From NCBI RefSeq assembly GCF_001424195.1, contig NZ_LMOO01000005.1:62644-126643 (forward strand): a DNA stretch of 64,000 nt. Reading direction: 5' to 3'. Positions 33,368 through 42,924 of this stretch are shown in pieces. The notes beneath the pieces are model-generated. The model saw only the letters and a program-made list of their open reading frames with translations. It did no database searches and was not told the DNA's origin. Every line of letters begins with the position of its first letter. The stretch's first letter is position 1. The translations under genes and the position numbers were made by a program. Source of the DNA: Cellulomonas sp. Leaf334. GTDB taxonomy: Bacteria > Actinomycetota > Actinomycetes > Actinomycetales > Cellulomonadaceae.

Positions 33368-34870
33368 ATGGCGGGTAGCACCAGCATCTTCCGACGGAAG
33401 TCGGTCGAGGACTCACTCGAGGAGTCCCTGGATCCGGAGCGGGCGCTCAAACGGACACTGACCACGTGGGACCTCATCGTCCTGGGCGTGGCGGTGGCCG
33501 TCGGCGCGGGCATCTTCTCGGTGGGCGCGACGGCGGCGGCGAACTACGCGGGACCGGCGGTGATCGTCTCGTTCCTCATCGCCTCGGTCGTCTGCGGGCT
33601 GGCCATCATGTGCTACGCCGAGTTCGCCTCGACGCTGCCGGTCGCCGGGTCCGCGTACACGTTCTCGTACGCGTCGATGGGGGAGTTCGTCGCGTGGATC
33701 ATCGGGTGGGACCTGATCCTGGAGATGCTGCTGGGGTCGGCGGTGATCGCGAAGTTCTGGGGCGTGTACCTGTCCGACGCGTTCGGCCTGTTCGGCATCG
33801 ACATCCCGACGACGTTGGTCCTCGGCGGTGTGGACGTCGAGTGGGGTCCGGTCGTCATCGTCGGCATCTTCACCGCGCTGCTGGCCCTGGGCACCAAGCT
33901 GAGCACGCGCGTGAACAGCGTGTTCACCATCATCAAGGTCGCGATCACGATCTTCGTCATCGTGGTCGGCTTCTTCTACGTGAACACCGCGAACTTCTCG
34001 CCGTTCGTGCCGCCGTCGCAGCCGGCCCCGGAGCGCACGTCGCTGGAGCAGCCGGTGTTCGCGTTCCTGTTCGGCCTGGAACCCACGGCGTACGGCGTCA
34101 TCGGCGTGCTGTCCGGCGCCGCGCTCGTGTTCTTCGCGTTCATCGGGTTCGACGTCGTCGCGACCACCGCCGAGGAGACCAAGAACCCGCAGCGGACGGT
34201 GCCGCGCGGCATCCTGGGCGGGCTCGCGATCGTGACCGTGCTGTACGTCCTGGTGACGATCGTGGTCACGGGGATGGTGTCCTACACCGAGCTCGCGGAG
34301 GCGGACACCCCGTCGCTGACGACGGCGTTCGTGCTCGTCGGGGCTGACTGGGCGGGCAAGGTGATCTCCGTCGGGATCCTGGTCGGCCTGACGTCGGTGC
34401 TCATGGTGCTGCTGCTGGGCCTGACGCGCATCGTGTTCGCCATGAGCCGTGACGGGCTGCTTCCGCGGGGCGCGTCGCGGACCTCCCCGAGGTACGGCAC
34501 GCCGGTCCGGCTGCAGATCGGCGTCGGCATCGTCGTCGCGCTGATCGCCGGGCTGTCCGAGGTCGAGCTGCTCGAGGAGATGATCAACATCGGGACGCTC
34601 TCGGCGTTCGTGCTGGTCAGCTTCGGCATCCCGATCCTGCGCCGCACCCGGCCCGATCTGAAGCGCGGGTTCAAGGTGCCGTGGTCACCGGCGCTGCCGA
34701 TCATCGCGGGCGTCGCGTGCCTGTGGCTCATGGCGAACCTCACGACGCTCACCTGGCTGCGGTTCCTGGCGTGGCTGGCCGCCGGCGTCGTCATCTACTT
34801 CGTCTACTCGTACCGGCACTCGGTCGCGGCGAACCCGCACCACGACGCGAGGACGGGCGCGAAGCTCTAG
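33368..34870 (+). CDS. Amino acid permease (APC superfamily, cationic amino acid transporter type)
   Basis: A 500-residue membrane protein with 12 or more hydrophobic helices. The first-helix motif [35 protein letters not shown] and [21 protein letters not shown] are APC/CAT marks. The start ATG at 33368 is chosen because a family-like N-terminus ([11 protein letters not shown]) begins there. Substrates are probably basic or other amino acids. It converges on and overlaps the next gene by 4 bp. Confidence 0.9.
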   Translation: MAGSTSIFRRKSVEDSLEESLDPERALKRTLTTWDLIVLGVAVAVGAGIFSVGATAAANYAGPAVIVSFLIASVVCGLAIMCYAEFASTLPVAGSAYTFSYASMGEFVAWIIGWDLILEMLLGSAVIAKFWGVYLSDAFGLFGIDIPTTLVLGGVDVEWGPVVIVGIFTALLALGTKLSTRVNSVFTIIKVAITIFVIVVGFFYVNTANFSPFVPPSQPAPERTSLEQPVFAFLFGLEPTAYGVIGVLSGAALVFFAFIGFDVVATTAEETKNPQRTVPRGILGGLAIVTVLYVLVTIVVTGMVSYTELAEADTPSLTTAFVLVGADWAGKVISVGILVGLTSVLMVLLLGLTRIVFAMSRDGLLPRGASRTSPRYGTPVRLQIGVGIVVALIAGLSEVELLEEMINIGTLSAFVLVSFGIPILRRTRPDLKRGFKVPWSPALPIIAGVACLWLMANLTTLTWLRFLAWLAAGVVIYFVYSYRHSVAANPHHDARTGAKL

Positions 34871-35301
34871 ACGGGTTCGAGGACGAGCACCGGGATCAGC
34901 CGGTCCGTCTTCGTCTGGTACCCCGCGTACGCGGGCCACACCTCGTTCGCGCGTGCCCACCACTCGTCCCGCTCGGCACCGGAGACCTCGCGCGCCAGGT
35001 AGTCCTTCTTCACGGCACCGTCCTGCAGCTCGACGTGCGGGTGCTCGACGAGGTTGCGGTACCAGGCGGGGTTCTCGGGCGTCCCACCCTTCGACGCGAC
35101 GACCGCGTACCGGCCGTCGTGCTCGACGCGCATGAGGGCCGTCTTGCGGAGCTTGCCGGTCGTCGCGCCCACGGAGGTCAGGACGATGACCGGCTTGCCC
35201 TGGAGCGTGTTGGCCTTCTGGCCGTCGGTGCGCTCGAACGTCTCGGCCTGCTTGCGGGCCCACGCCGACGTGCTGGGCTCGTACTCACCGGTCAGGGGCA
35301 C
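34867..35301 (-). CDS. Deazaflavin (F420)-dependent nitroreductase family protein
   Basis: A 144-residue split-barrel protein of the Ddn-like family. Diagnostic stretches: [41 protein letters not shown] and DGRYAV. The mycobacterial Ddn group reduces substrates such as quinones with F420H2. The start is the GTG at 35301, directly after the stop of the small MT0933-like gene, suggesting co-transcription. Confidence 0.88.
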   Translation of the reverse strand: MPLTGEYEPSTSAWARKQAETFERTDGQKANTLQGKPVIVLTSVGATTGKLRKTALMRVEHDGRYAVVASKGGTPENPAWYRNLVEHPHVELQDGAVKKDYLAREVSGAERDEWWARANEVWPAYAGYQTKTDRLIPVLVLEPV

Positions 35302-35303
35302 CG

Positions 35304-35489
35304 CTACTGCTTCTTCTGCTCGTCCAGGTACGTCTTGGCCTTCTCGACGACGCTGTCGATCTGGGCGTCCTGGCTGTCGCTCGTCTTCGACTTGACCGCC
35401 TCGGCCGCCTTCTCGATCGCGTCCTTGGCCTGCTCCTCGTGGCCGCTGACCGCTGCCTTCGCCTGGTTGACCAGATCCTCGATGCCCAT
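35304..35489 (-). CDS. MT0933/Rv0909-like small protein (antitoxin family)
   Basis: A 61-residue helical, charged protein: [20 protein letters not shown] with a C-terminal Lys/Gln tail. It matches the actinobacterial MT0933_antitox family. No toxin adjoins it. The neighbour downstream is an F420-type enzyme, so an antitoxin role here is doubtful and a stress-protein-like role is as likely. A GAGGGAGGA-type site precedes the ATG. Confidence 0.8.
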   Translation of the reverse strand: MGIEDLVNQAKAAVSGHEEQAKDAIEKAAEAVKSKTSDSQDAQIDSVVEKAKTYLDEQKKQ

Positions 35490-35516
35490 GGTGGCGTCCT
35501 CCCTCGTGATGACGTC

Positions 35517-36932
35517 TCAGTCTGCGTCGTGGTCGCCGGGCGTGCCCGGCGAACGGGGCATCGCGGCCGCGGCGACCACCGTCGCCACCGCGACGACCGC
35601 CACCGCGACGAACGCCACCGTCACCGCGTCCCCGAACCGTTCCGGGTCCTGCGCCGGGGTGTCCCCGTGCATCAGGCCGTTCACCAGCGCCCCGAGCGCC
35701 GCGACCCCGACCGCGCTGCCCATGGACCGGGAGAACAGGTTGGCGCCCGTGACCACCCCGCGCTCGCTCCAGCCGACGCTCGACTGTGCGGCGATGAGGC
35801 TCGGCGACGCGACCAGCCCGAGCCCCGCACCGATGACGAAGCACGCGAGCCCCACCGCGAGCACCGACGGGTGCGCCGACGCGACGACCAGGCCGACCGC
35901 GCCGGCCACCACGACGGCGGACCCGATGATCGCCGTCGTGCGGAACCCGAACCGCAGGTACAGCCGCCCCGACTGCGACGCGGAGATGGGCCAGCCGATG
36001 GTCAGGGTGGCCAGCGTGAGACCGGAGACCAGGGGCGAGACCCCGAGGAGCGCCTCGAGGAACGTCGGCACGTACGACGTCAGGCCGATGAGGATGACGC
36101 CGACGCCGACCGACACGAGCGACGCCGCGAGCAGCAGTCGCCGCGAGAACACCCACAGCGGCAGCACGGGCTCGTCGGCCCGCTGCTCGACGCGGACGAA
36201 CGCCACCAGCAGCAGGGCGCCGACGGTGAACGCGCCGACGCTCGGCACCGACAGCCACGCCCACGCGTTGCCGCCCTCCAGCAGCGCGAGGATCAGCAGG
36301 GTCATGCCGGTGGTGAGCAGCACGCCGCCCGCCCAGTCGATGCGGTGGCGTTGCCGGTCGACGGTCTCGTGCAGGTGCCGGACCAGGAGCCATGCCGCCG
36401 CCAGGCACAGCGGGATGTTGACGAAGAAGATCCAGTTCCAGGACAGGAACTCCGCGAACACGCCGCCGAGGGTCGGACCGACGACCGCCGAGATGCCCCA
36501 CACGCTCGCGATGTACCCCTGCGCCTTGGCCCGCTCCGCGACCGTGTAGATGTCACCCGCGATGGTGATCGCCATCGGCTGCACGGCCCCCGCACCCAGC
36601 CCTTGCACCGCCCGGAACGCGATCAGCGCGGGCATGCTCCACGCGAACCCGCACAGGATCGAGCCCAGCAGGAACAGCCCGATGCCGAGCAGGATCACGG
36701 GCTTGCGGCCGACGGTGTCCGCGAGCTTGGAGTAGATCGGCACGCTCACCGCCTGCGTCAGCAGGTAGATCGAGAACAGCCAGGGGAAGCTGGTGAAGCC
36801 CCCGAGGTCCGCGACGATCGTCGGGATCGCCGTCGCCAGGATCGTCGCGTCGATGGCGACCAGGCCGGTGGTGACCATGATCGCGACGAGGATCGGGCCG
36901 CGCTCGGAGCGGAAGCCGACATCGGTGCTCAG
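35517..36932 (-). CDS. DHA2 family (EmrB/QacA type) MFS drug transporter
   Basis: About 471 residues with 14 hydrophobic helices. Motifs: [18 protein letters not shown] in helix 1, [23 protein letters not shown] (motif A), [15 protein letters not shown] (motif B) and [10 protein letters not shown] (motif C). The start is uncertain: a CTG at 36932 has GAGGAGG 4-5 bases upstream and no in-frame ATG or GTG occurs before helix 1. It is divergent from the S33 peptidase with only about 46 bp between starts. Confidence 0.85.
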   Translation of the reverse strand: MSTDVGFRSERGPILVAIMVTTGLVAIDATILATAIPTIVADLGGFTSFPWLFSIYLLTQAVSVPIYSKLADTVGRKPVILLGIGLFLLGSILCGFAWSMPALIAFRAVQGLGAGAVQPMAITIAGDIYTVAERAKAQGYIASVWGISAVVGPTLGGVFAEFLSWNWIFFVNIPLCLAAAWLLVRHLHETVDRQRHRIDWAGGVLLTTGMTLLILALLEGGNAWAWLSVPSVGAFTVGALLLVAFVRVEQRADEPVLPLWVFSRRLLLAASLVSVGVGVILIGLTSYVPTFLEALLGVSPLVSGLTLATLTIGWPISASQSGRLYLRFGFRTTAIIGSAVVVAGAVGLVVASAHPSVLAVGLACFVIGAGLGLVASPSLIAAQSSVGWSERGVVTGANLFSRSMGSAVGVAALGALVNGLMHGDTPAQDPERFGDAVTVAFVAVAVVAVATVVAAAAMPRSPGTPGDHDAD

Positions 36933-36978
36933 GGGTCCTCCTCGCTGGTGCTTCGGGGTCGACCCTAGGCTGGCGGAC

Positions 36979-38256
36979 GTGACGCGCGAGTATGCGATGA
37001 CCGGGTTCACCGTCCGTGAGCACCGGGTCGAGGTGCCCGTCGACTGGTCGGCGCCCGACCGGTTCGGCTCGATCGAGGTGTTCGCCCGCGAGCTGGTGGA
37101 CCCGGAGAAGGCGTCCGACGACCTGCCGCTGCTGCTGTTCCTGCAGGGTGGCCCCGGCGGTCAGGGACCGCGTCCGCTGGGCGGCGGCTGGGTCGCGGCC
37201 GCGCTGGAGAAGTACCGCGTGATCCTCCTCGACCAGCGCGGGACCGGCCGGTCGTCGCCGGTCGACGGGCGCGTGATCAGCCGCGTCGACGACCCCGCCG
37301 GCTACCTCGCGTGCTTCCGCGGCGACGCGATCGTCGCCGACGCCGAGCACCTCCGCGCCACCGTCTTCGGGGGCCGGCAGTGGGCGACCCTGGGCCAGTC
37401 GTACGGCGGCTTCCTCACGCTGACCTACCTGTCGCGGCACCCGGAGGCACTGACCCGGTGCTTCGTCACGGGCGGGCTGCCACCCGCCACGGTCGACGCC
37501 GAGGCCGTCTACGCGGCGACGTTCCCGCGGCAGGCCGCCCGCAACCGCGAGCTCGCGCGCCTGCACCCGGCGGACGTGCCGCTGCTGGGTGCCGTCGCGG
37601 ACCTCCTGTCCGACCGTCCCGTCACCCTGCCCACCGGCGAGCCGTTCACCGTCGAGCGGCTCCAGCAGCTCGGGCAGGGGCTGGGGATGAGCACGGGGAT
37701 CGACGAGGTCCACTGGCTGCTCGACACGGCACTGACCCCCGCCGGTGCGCTGTCCGACGCGTTCCTCGGGTCCGTGGTCAGCGCGACCGGGTTCGACAGC
37801 AACCCCTTGTATGCGGTCCTCCAGGAGGTCATCTACCACCAGGGCCACCGCGAGCCGGGCTGGGCCGCCCAGCGCGAGCGCGACCAGTGGCCGACGTTCG
37901 ACCCCGACGCCCGCCCGCTGCAGCTCACCGGCGAGACGATCTTCCCCTGGATGTACGAGCAGCACGCCGCGCTGCGACCGTTCCGAGCCGCCGCCGAGGC
38001 GCTGGCGGCTCGAACGGAGTGGCCTGCGCTCTACGACCTCGACCGGCTGGCCGCCAACGAGGTGCCCGTCGCGGCCGTGCAGTACTACGACGACCCGTAC
38101 GTCGACCTGGACCTCGCCCTGGCGACGCCGGTCGGCAACCTGGACGTCTGGATCACCAACGAGCACCTGCACGACGGCCTCCGCGCAGCGGGCGACACGA
38201 TCCTCCCGCGCCTGTTCGACCTGGCGGCCGGGAAGGCCCGCGTCACAGGGCGGTGA
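36979..38256 (+). CDS. Proline iminopeptidase-like S33 alpha/beta hydrolase
   Basis: A 425-residue cytoplasmic hydrolase. The oxyanion region LFLQGGPGGQGPR and the nucleophile elbow GQSYGGF (Ser) are S33 marks, with DQRGTGRSSP between them. A helical cap follows and the C-terminal His is in NEHLHDGLRA. Relatives remove N-terminal proline from peptides. The GTG start at 36979 is supported by TAGGCT 7 bases upstream (leaderless). An ATG at 36997 is an alternative. Confidence 0.9.
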   Translation: MTREYAMTGFTVREHRVEVPVDWSAPDRFGSIEVFARELVDPEKASDDLPLLLFLQGGPGGQGPRPLGGGWVAAALEKYRVILLDQRGTGRSSPVDGRVISRVDDPAGYLACFRGDAIVADAEHLRATVFGGRQWATLGQSYGGFLTLTYLSRHPEALTRCFVTGGLPPATVDAEAVYAATFPRQAARNRELARLHPADVPLLGAVADLLSDRPVTLPTGEPFTVERLQQLGQGLGMSTGIDEVHWLLDTALTPAGALSDAFLGSVVSATGFDSNPLYAVLQEVIYHQGHREPGWAAQRERDQWPTFDPDARPLQLTGETIFPWMYEQHAALRPFRAAAEALAARTEWPALYDLDRLAANEVPVAAVQYYDDPYVDLDLALATPVGNLDVWITNEHLHDGLRAAGDTILPRLFDLAAGKARVTGR

Positions 38257-38685
38257 TCACGGCGTCGGCTCGTGGCCGGGGCGGCCGTGGGTGCGGTTCT
38301 CCTCCTTGAGCCGGGCCTCGTAGACGTGGCGGCGGCCCGCCATGAGCTCGTCGCGGACCCGCTTCTCCGCTGCCTCGAACACCCGGTAGTACTCGGCGTC
38401 GTACTCCTCGACCACCTGGAACGTCCACCGGCCGGGCAGCACGTTGCGACCGACGAGCTCGGCGCGGAGCTCGTCGGCGAGGTCCGGGTGGCCGGCCTCC
38501 GCGAGCTGGTCCAGGGCCTCTGCCAGCTCGTTGTCCGCGCGGCCGGTGAGCCGGTGGAACGCGTAGAGCATCCCGCGCGCGTGCTCGACCACCTCGAACG
38601 CGGCGGTCAACGCACCGACGGCGTCGACGACCGCCTCGGAGGTACCGGGTGGCGGTCGGTGGTCGTCATCACGCTCGTCGTCCAT
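38257..38685 (-). CDS. Hypothetical helical protein conserved in actinobacteria
   Basis: A 142-residue soluble, helical protein rich in Glu, Arg and Ala. VVEEYDAEYYRVFEAAEKRVRDELM suggests a long amphipathic helix. No membrane segment or known motif. It abuts the S33 gene stop to stop with no gap, so the two converge tightly. No function assigned. Confidence 0.7.
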   Translation of the reverse strand: MDDERDDDHRPPPGTSEAVVDAVGALTAAFEVVEHARGMLYAFHRLTGRADNELAEALDQLAEAGHPDLADELRAELVGRNVLPGRWTFQVVEEYDAEYYRVFEAAEKRVRDELMAGRRHVYEARLKEENRTHGRPGHEPTP

Positions 38686-38830
38686 GACTCGATGCTCGCC
38701 GCGCCCTCGACCTCGCGCACGTCGACACCACCGACTCCCGCGGCGGCGAACCTGCCATGGGTGTCGTCACCGATGACCGGGACAGCGCTCATGGCTGGTT
38801 CGCCGGCGATCCTGGCGACGAACAGGGAGG
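38686..38830. other. Intergenic spacer, 145 bp
   Basis: This gap between two minus-strand genes holds no supported gene or hairpin. It must contain the promoter of the 38685 gene, but I see no clear -10 box. Confidence 0.4.
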
Positions 38831-40624
38831 TCAGGGGCGGCGGCCCGGGCCGCCGCCTCCGGTGGGGCCGCCGCCCATCCCGGCGATCGCCTCGCCGGCT
38901 GTCGCCGTCGTCGCGACCGTCGTGCCGGTGGTGTCGCCGGCCGTTGCCAGGCCGCCGACCGTGTCTCCGGTGACCGTGCCGCCCGTCGCGGCCGAGTACG
39001 TCTGACCCGTGACGACGTCCGCCGACGCGTAGACCAGCGACGAGAAGTCCTTGCTCGACTCGAACGCGGCGAGCTCCGTCCCGTCGGCGTCGAGGACGTG
39101 GACGACGGTCCCGACGGTCTGTGTCGAGCTGAACGTGAACGCGACGAACGACTGCGCGGAGTCGGCGCCGGGGGTCATCGCCATGCCGGACGAGCCCGCC
39201 GCCAGGAGCGTGCCGCCGGAGACGTCGAACGTGCCGTCCACGTCGAGCGCACCGTTGCCGTCGTTCGTCGGGCCGCTGACGACGGCCGTGCCGCCGGTCA
39301 TGGTGAGGAACCCGTTGGCGTCGAGACCGTCCCCGCCGGAGTCGACGACCAGCGTGCCGCCGGTGATGGTGAGCCCCACGTCGGTCGACGCCGCGCTGCC
39401 GCCGGGCGCCTGCTGCGCGGCACCGGGTGCCGCCTCCGTCGTCGCGTCCGGGTCGGAGGCGTTCACGCCGTCATCGCTGGCGACGACGCTGACGTCACCT
39501 CCGGCGACCGTGATGAGCCCGGCCTCCAGACCTTCGACGGAGGTCGTGATGTCGACGGTGCCGGCGCTGATCTGGAGCGCCTGGTCGCCGTGCACGCCGT
39601 CGTCGCCCGCGGCGATCGTCACCGACCCGGCCGCGATGCTGACGACGCCGTCGGAGCCGATGCCGTCGTCGGCCGCGTCGACGAGGAGCGCCCCGCCGCC
39701 GACCACCACGGACACCGTGCCGGAGACGCCCTTGGGGGAGGCGTCGGCGGCGACCGTGGCCCGGTGCCCACCGCCCGCGACGATGCCCACGGTGCCGTCG
39801 GCGAGGATCGCGTCGGTCTGCGCGGCGATGCCGTCGTCCCCGGCGGTGATGTCGACGGAACCGTCGATGATCTCGACGTAGCCGAGGGTCGCGTCCTCGT
39901 CGTTGTCGGACTTCAGACCGTCGCCGCCGGCCGTGACGTCGAGGGTGCCGCCGGTGACGACGAGGTAGTCCTTGCCTCGGATCCCGTCGTCGACGGCGTC
40001 GACCGTGATCGTGCCGCCCGCGATGACCAGGCCGTCCTTTGCGGCGATCCCGTCGTTCGCGTTGCCTTCGACGGTCAGCGACCCGTCGCCGGTGATCGTC
40101 AGGTCCGCGCTGCTGAACAGGGCCGCGCCCGCCTCGTCGGTGTCGGCGTACGCGGTGGTGTCCGACAGGACGTTCTCGCCCTCCAGGTGGACGACCACCT
40201 GGTCGGCGTCGAGGACCTGGAGCGGGCTCGTGGTCGAGCTCGCCAGGGACGCGCCGTCGAGGATCAGGTGGACGACGCCATCGTCGGACGTGCTCACGAC
40301 GACCGAGCCGTCGGTGAGCGTGCCGCTGAGCCGGTAGGTGCCGGCCGCGGTGATCGTGACGGTGCTGCCGTCGACGGTCAGGCCGTCGGCGCCGGTGGGT
40401 GCGTCGAGGTCGATGGCGACCTCGTCGTCCGAGGCGGTCAGGTCGACGTCGTCGGGCGCCGTGTTGGCGGCCATCGCCTGGTCGACCGTGACGTCGGCGT
40501 CGGACGTCGTCGTGACCGTGGTGGCGGTGTCGGGAGAAGCCGCGTCGGCCGTCGCCGAGCAGCCGGCCAGCAGGGCCGCGACGAGGGCGGCGGGGACGAG
40601 GATCGTCGCGTTGAGACGTCGCAT
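38831..40624 (-). CDS. DUF4353 (carbohydrate-binding, beta-helix) lipoprotein
   Basis: A 597-residue exported lipoprotein with lipobox LLAGC near residue 22. The body is a string of short strands with repeated GGT(I/L)xVxxxxDG and DDGI motifs, a right-handed parallel beta-helix as in DUF4353 (Cthe_2159 family), known to bind acidic polysaccharides and calcium. The C-terminus is Gly/Pro-rich and ends without an anchor. It is last in the operon DUF4956-VTC-DUF4353, suggesting surface binding of the polymer handled by its partners. AAGGAG precedes the ATG. Confidence 0.88.
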   Translation of the reverse strand: MRRLNATILVPAALVAALLAGCSATADAASPDTATTVTTTSDADVTVDQAMAANTAPDDVDLTASDDEVAIDLDAPTGADGLTVDGSTVTITAAGTYRLSGTLTDGSVVVSTSDDGVVHLILDGASLASSTTSPLQVLDADQVVVHLEGENVLSDTTAYADTDEAGAALFSSADLTITGDGSLTVEGNANDGIAAKDGLVIAGGTITVDAVDDGIRGKDYLVVTGGTLDVTAGGDGLKSDNDEDATLGYVEIIDGSVDITAGDDGIAAQTDAILADGTVGIVAGGGHRATVAADASPKGVSGTVSVVVGGGALLVDAADDGIGSDGVVSIAAGSVTIAAGDDGVHGDQALQISAGTVDITTSVEGLEAGLITVAGGDVSVVASDDGVNASDPDATTEAAPGAAQQAPGGSAASTDVGLTITGGTLVVDSGGDGLDANGFLTMTGGTAVVSGPTNDGNGALDVDGTFDVSGGTLLAAGSSGMAMTPGADSAQSFVAFTFSSTQTVGTVVHVLDADGTELAAFESSKDFSSLVYASADVVTGQTYSAATGGTVTGDTVGGLATAGDTTGTTVATTATAGEAIAGMGGGPTGGGGPGRRP

Positions 40625-40636
40625 GAGGGTGCTCCT

Positions 40637-41353
40637 TCAAAGGGTGACGTGCCGGTCGAGGACGCGGCGCCACGGGTGGTGGGGGAGGTCGGTGTGCAGG
40701 GCGGCCATGCCGGTGCCGTACTTGGAGATACGCACCGGGCGGTGGCCGTGCCGCCACAGGAGGCGGTCGGTGGAGGAGGGGGTCGAGCCCGTCTTCGTCT
40801 CGATGACCACGCGGTCCGGCAGCGCCCGGGACGCTCCGGTGAGAGCCGACGTCCACACCAGGCCGGTGTCGATCGTCGTGCGGCTCGAGGTGGCCGGCAG
40901 GAACAGGGTCGTGCGGCGGTAGGTGCTGACCAGGGTCTTGTCGACGGCTACCCCGCTGTCCAGGACGTCGTCGGCGAACCGGCGGCCCGTGTCGGTCAGC
41001 GTGTCGCGGTCGTCCGGGTCGTACGGCAGGCGTGTCTTGACGGTGCTGCCGCGCGGGCCGCGGGTCTTGACCTCGACCCAGCACAGCGCCGAGTCGACGT
41101 AGGTGCGGGTGCGGATCTTGAACCGCCGACGCCGCCGGTGCGCCGCGCCGAGGTAGCTGAGCAGGTCGGGGGTGTCGAAGTAGACGGACTCGTACGCGAA
41201 GTCGCGCGCACCGTCGATCTCGAGGACCCGCGCGCCGGGCTCGATGCCGCGGAGCAGGACCGCGAGCTTCTCCGCCGGGATCACGTACTTGCGGTCGATG
41301 CGGGTCTGCAGCGAGGCGCGCTCGGTCAGCTCGACCAGGTCGATGGGCATCAT
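40637..41353 (-). CDS. VTC-domain polyphosphate polymerase-like protein
   Basis: A 238-residue protein with a complete VTC tunnel domain of the CYTH/TTM superfamily. Basic and acidic residues lining the tunnel are visible: DRKYVIP, FDTPDL, RRRRFKIRTRTY, WVEVKTRG, STYRRTTLFL and VVIETKTG. In yeast Vtc4 this domain makes polyphosphate from ATP, and bacterial homologues are predicted to do the same at the membrane. The ATG overlaps the DUF4956 stop (ATGA), so the pair is coupled. Confidence 0.88.
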   Translation of the reverse strand: MMPIDLVELTERASLQTRIDRKYVIPAEKLAVLLRGIEPGARVLEIDGARDFAYESVYFDTPDLLSYLGAAHRRRRRFKIRTRTYVDSALCWVEVKTRGPRGSTVKTRLPYDPDDRDTLTDTGRRFADDVLDSGVAVDKTLVSTYRRTTLFLPATSSRTTIDTGLVWTSALTGASRALPDRVVIETKTGSTPSSTDRLLWRHGHRPVRISKYGTGMAALHTDLPHHPWRRVLDRHVTL

Positions 41354-41916
41354 GCCGCGACCAGCGTCCGGGTGTGGGTGAGCTCGTACCGGACGTCGAC
41401 GCAGGTGGTGTCGTTCACGAGGTCGACGCGCTGCACGATCGCCGTGTGCACCGTCGCGCCCAGGAGGCGTTCCAGGTGCGCGACGAGCGCGGTCTCGTCG
41501 GTGATCGCCGAGTCCAGCACCATCGTCTGCTGCCGGTACCGCCGCAGCATCCGCGGGTGGTCCACGACGGCCATGACCGCGACGATCAGCACCATCAACG
41601 CGGCGTTCACGGCGGACGGCGTGGTGGACAGCCCGCCGAGCAGCCCGAGCGCCAACGCCGAGAAGTAGTACGCCACCTCGTGCTGCGTCAGCTCCGTGGA
41701 CCGCAGCCGGATGATCGACAGCACCCCGAACAGCCCCAGCCCGAGGCCCGCACCGACCGTGCTGCCGGCGAGCGCCGTCGCGACGGCCAGGACGCCGACG
41801 TTCACACCGAGGTACGCGACGACGAGATCGCGCCTGCGGTGCCGGGGGAAGTAGACGCCGAACGCGAGGACGCTGATGGCGACGAGGTCGAGCGCGAGGA
41901 GCGCGTACTGAGACAT
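41350..41916 (-). CDS. DUF4956 family membrane protein
   Basis: A 188-residue protein with four hydrophobic helices near residues 5-100 and a soluble C-terminal domain. FGVYFPRHRRRDLVVAYLGVN and GLGLGLFGVLSIIRLRSTE are DUF4956 marks. The family regularly precedes VTC-domain genes and probably forms the membrane channel or anchor for polymer synthesis. That role is inference. TAGGAGGG gives a strong ribosome site. Confidence 0.88.
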   Translation of the reverse strand: MSQYALLALDLVAISVLAFGVYFPRHRRRDLVVAYLGVNVGVLAVATALAGSTVGAGLGLGLFGVLSIIRLRSTELTQHEVAYYFSALALGLLGGLSTTPSAVNAALMVLIVAVMAVVDHPRMLRRYRQQTMVLDSAITDETALVAHLERLLGATVHTAIVQRVDLVNDTTCVDVRYELTHTRTLVAA

Positions 41917-42052
41917 GAGAACCCTCCTAGTGGGACGGGTTCCATTCAGCAGTGCGTCGCTGGACGGTCGCTGTGCGCCGGCTGAGGCCGCGGAGTGGAT
42001 CCGCGCGTCGGACGGGTGTGGGAGGGTGCTCCCGGTCGAGTGCGAGCCGCCA

Positions 42053-42072
42053 CCGACCTGACCCGACCTGAC
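42053..42072. repeat. Tandem 10-bp direct repeat in the divergent intergenic region
   Basis: The unit CCGACCTGAC occurs twice, head to tail, about 30 bp before the LppX-like gene. Two identical half-sites one helical turn apart could bind a regulator on one DNA face. The rest of the 186-bp gap (41917-42102) shows only a TAGGAGGG ribosome site for DUF4956. Confidence 0.4.
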
Positions 42073-42102
42073 CCTGAGCGGCCACCCCTGAGGAGAGTCA
42101 TC

Positions 42103-42921
42103 TTGCGCGTGTCTCGTCGTCTGCTCGCGGTGCCCGCTGCCGTCGTCCTCGCCTGGTCGCTGACCGCGTGCGGCGGGGCAGCTCCCGAGGAGCCCGCCGG
42201 GCTCACGGCCAGCCCGTCCGCCACCGAGGAAGCGGTCGTCGAGCCCGCCGGCTTCGTGCTGACCACCGACACCGTCGACGAGCTCACCGGCTTCATGGTG
42301 GCCGCGCAGACGTACGACATCTCGATGCTCAGCGAGGCCGGCGGTTCCTCGGTGACCGCCGCGGGGCAGGCACGTGTCACCGATGCGGGCACCGAGATGA
42401 CCATGACGACCGGCAGCCCCGACCTTCCCGCCGAGGTCGAGATCCGGCTCGTCGGCGGCCAGCTGTACGTCAACCTGGGGGAGCTCACCGGCGGCCTGTT
42501 CTGGCAGATCGACGCCTCGGACACCAGCAACCCGATGGCCGCCGCCATGGCGCAGTCGACGTCGAAGTCGAGCGTCGCCGACAGCCTCGCCGCACTCGTG
42601 CCCGCCATCGTCTCCGTGGAGCCCTCCGGCTCCGAGGAGCAGATTGACGGCGTCAGCACGCAGCCGTACGACATGGTCGTCGACACCAGCAAGCTGTCCG
42701 GTCCGGCAGCCGACGACTTCGTCGCCGAGGCCGCCGCCGCGGGCGTCGAGATCCCCGCGCAGATCACCTACCGGTACTGGGTCGGCTCCGACAAGCTGCC
42801 CCGCAAGGTCTCCGTCGACCTCCTCGGCTCGCACACCGAGATCATGATGAGCAACTGGGGTGGCCCCGTGACCATCGAGGCTCCGCCGGCCGACCAGATC
42901 ACCGCCGCGCCGACCATGTGA
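42103..42921 (+). CDS. LppX/LprAFG-like lipoprotein
   Basis: A 272-residue lipoprotein with lipobox SLTAC, a Pro/Thr/Glu-rich linker and a beta-sheet domain (VEIRLVGGQLYVNLG, VSVDLLGSHTEIMMSNWGGP) of the LppX_LprAFG type. Mycobacterial members carry lipids across the cell envelope. Here the ligand is unknown. The start is TTG 42103, five bases after AGGAGAG. GTG 42109 is possible but poorly spaced. Confidence 0.8.
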   Translation: MRVSRRLLAVPAAVVLAWSLTACGGAAPEEPAGLTASPSATEEAVVEPAGFVLTTDTVDELTGFMVAAQTYDISMLSEAGGSSVTAAGQARVTDAGTEMTMTTGSPDLPAEVEIRLVGGQLYVNLGELTGGLFWQIDASDTSNPMAAAMAQSTSKSSVADSLAALVPAIVSVEPSGSEEQIDGVSTQPYDMVVDTSKLSGPAADDFVAEAAAAGVEIPAQITYRYWVGSDKLPRKVSVDLLGSHTEIMMSNWGGPVTIEAPPADQITAAPTM

Positions 42922-42924
42922 CGG

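Noticed and set aside
35304..35489. Toxin-antitoxin locus around the MT0933-like protein
   Set aside because: No toxin gene adjoins it; the following gene is an F420-type split-barrel enzyme.
38607..38792. Possible 61-codon minus-strand gene overlapping the start of the 38685 gene
   Set aside because: No ribosome site, no recognisable motif, and it overlaps a better-supported gene in another frame.
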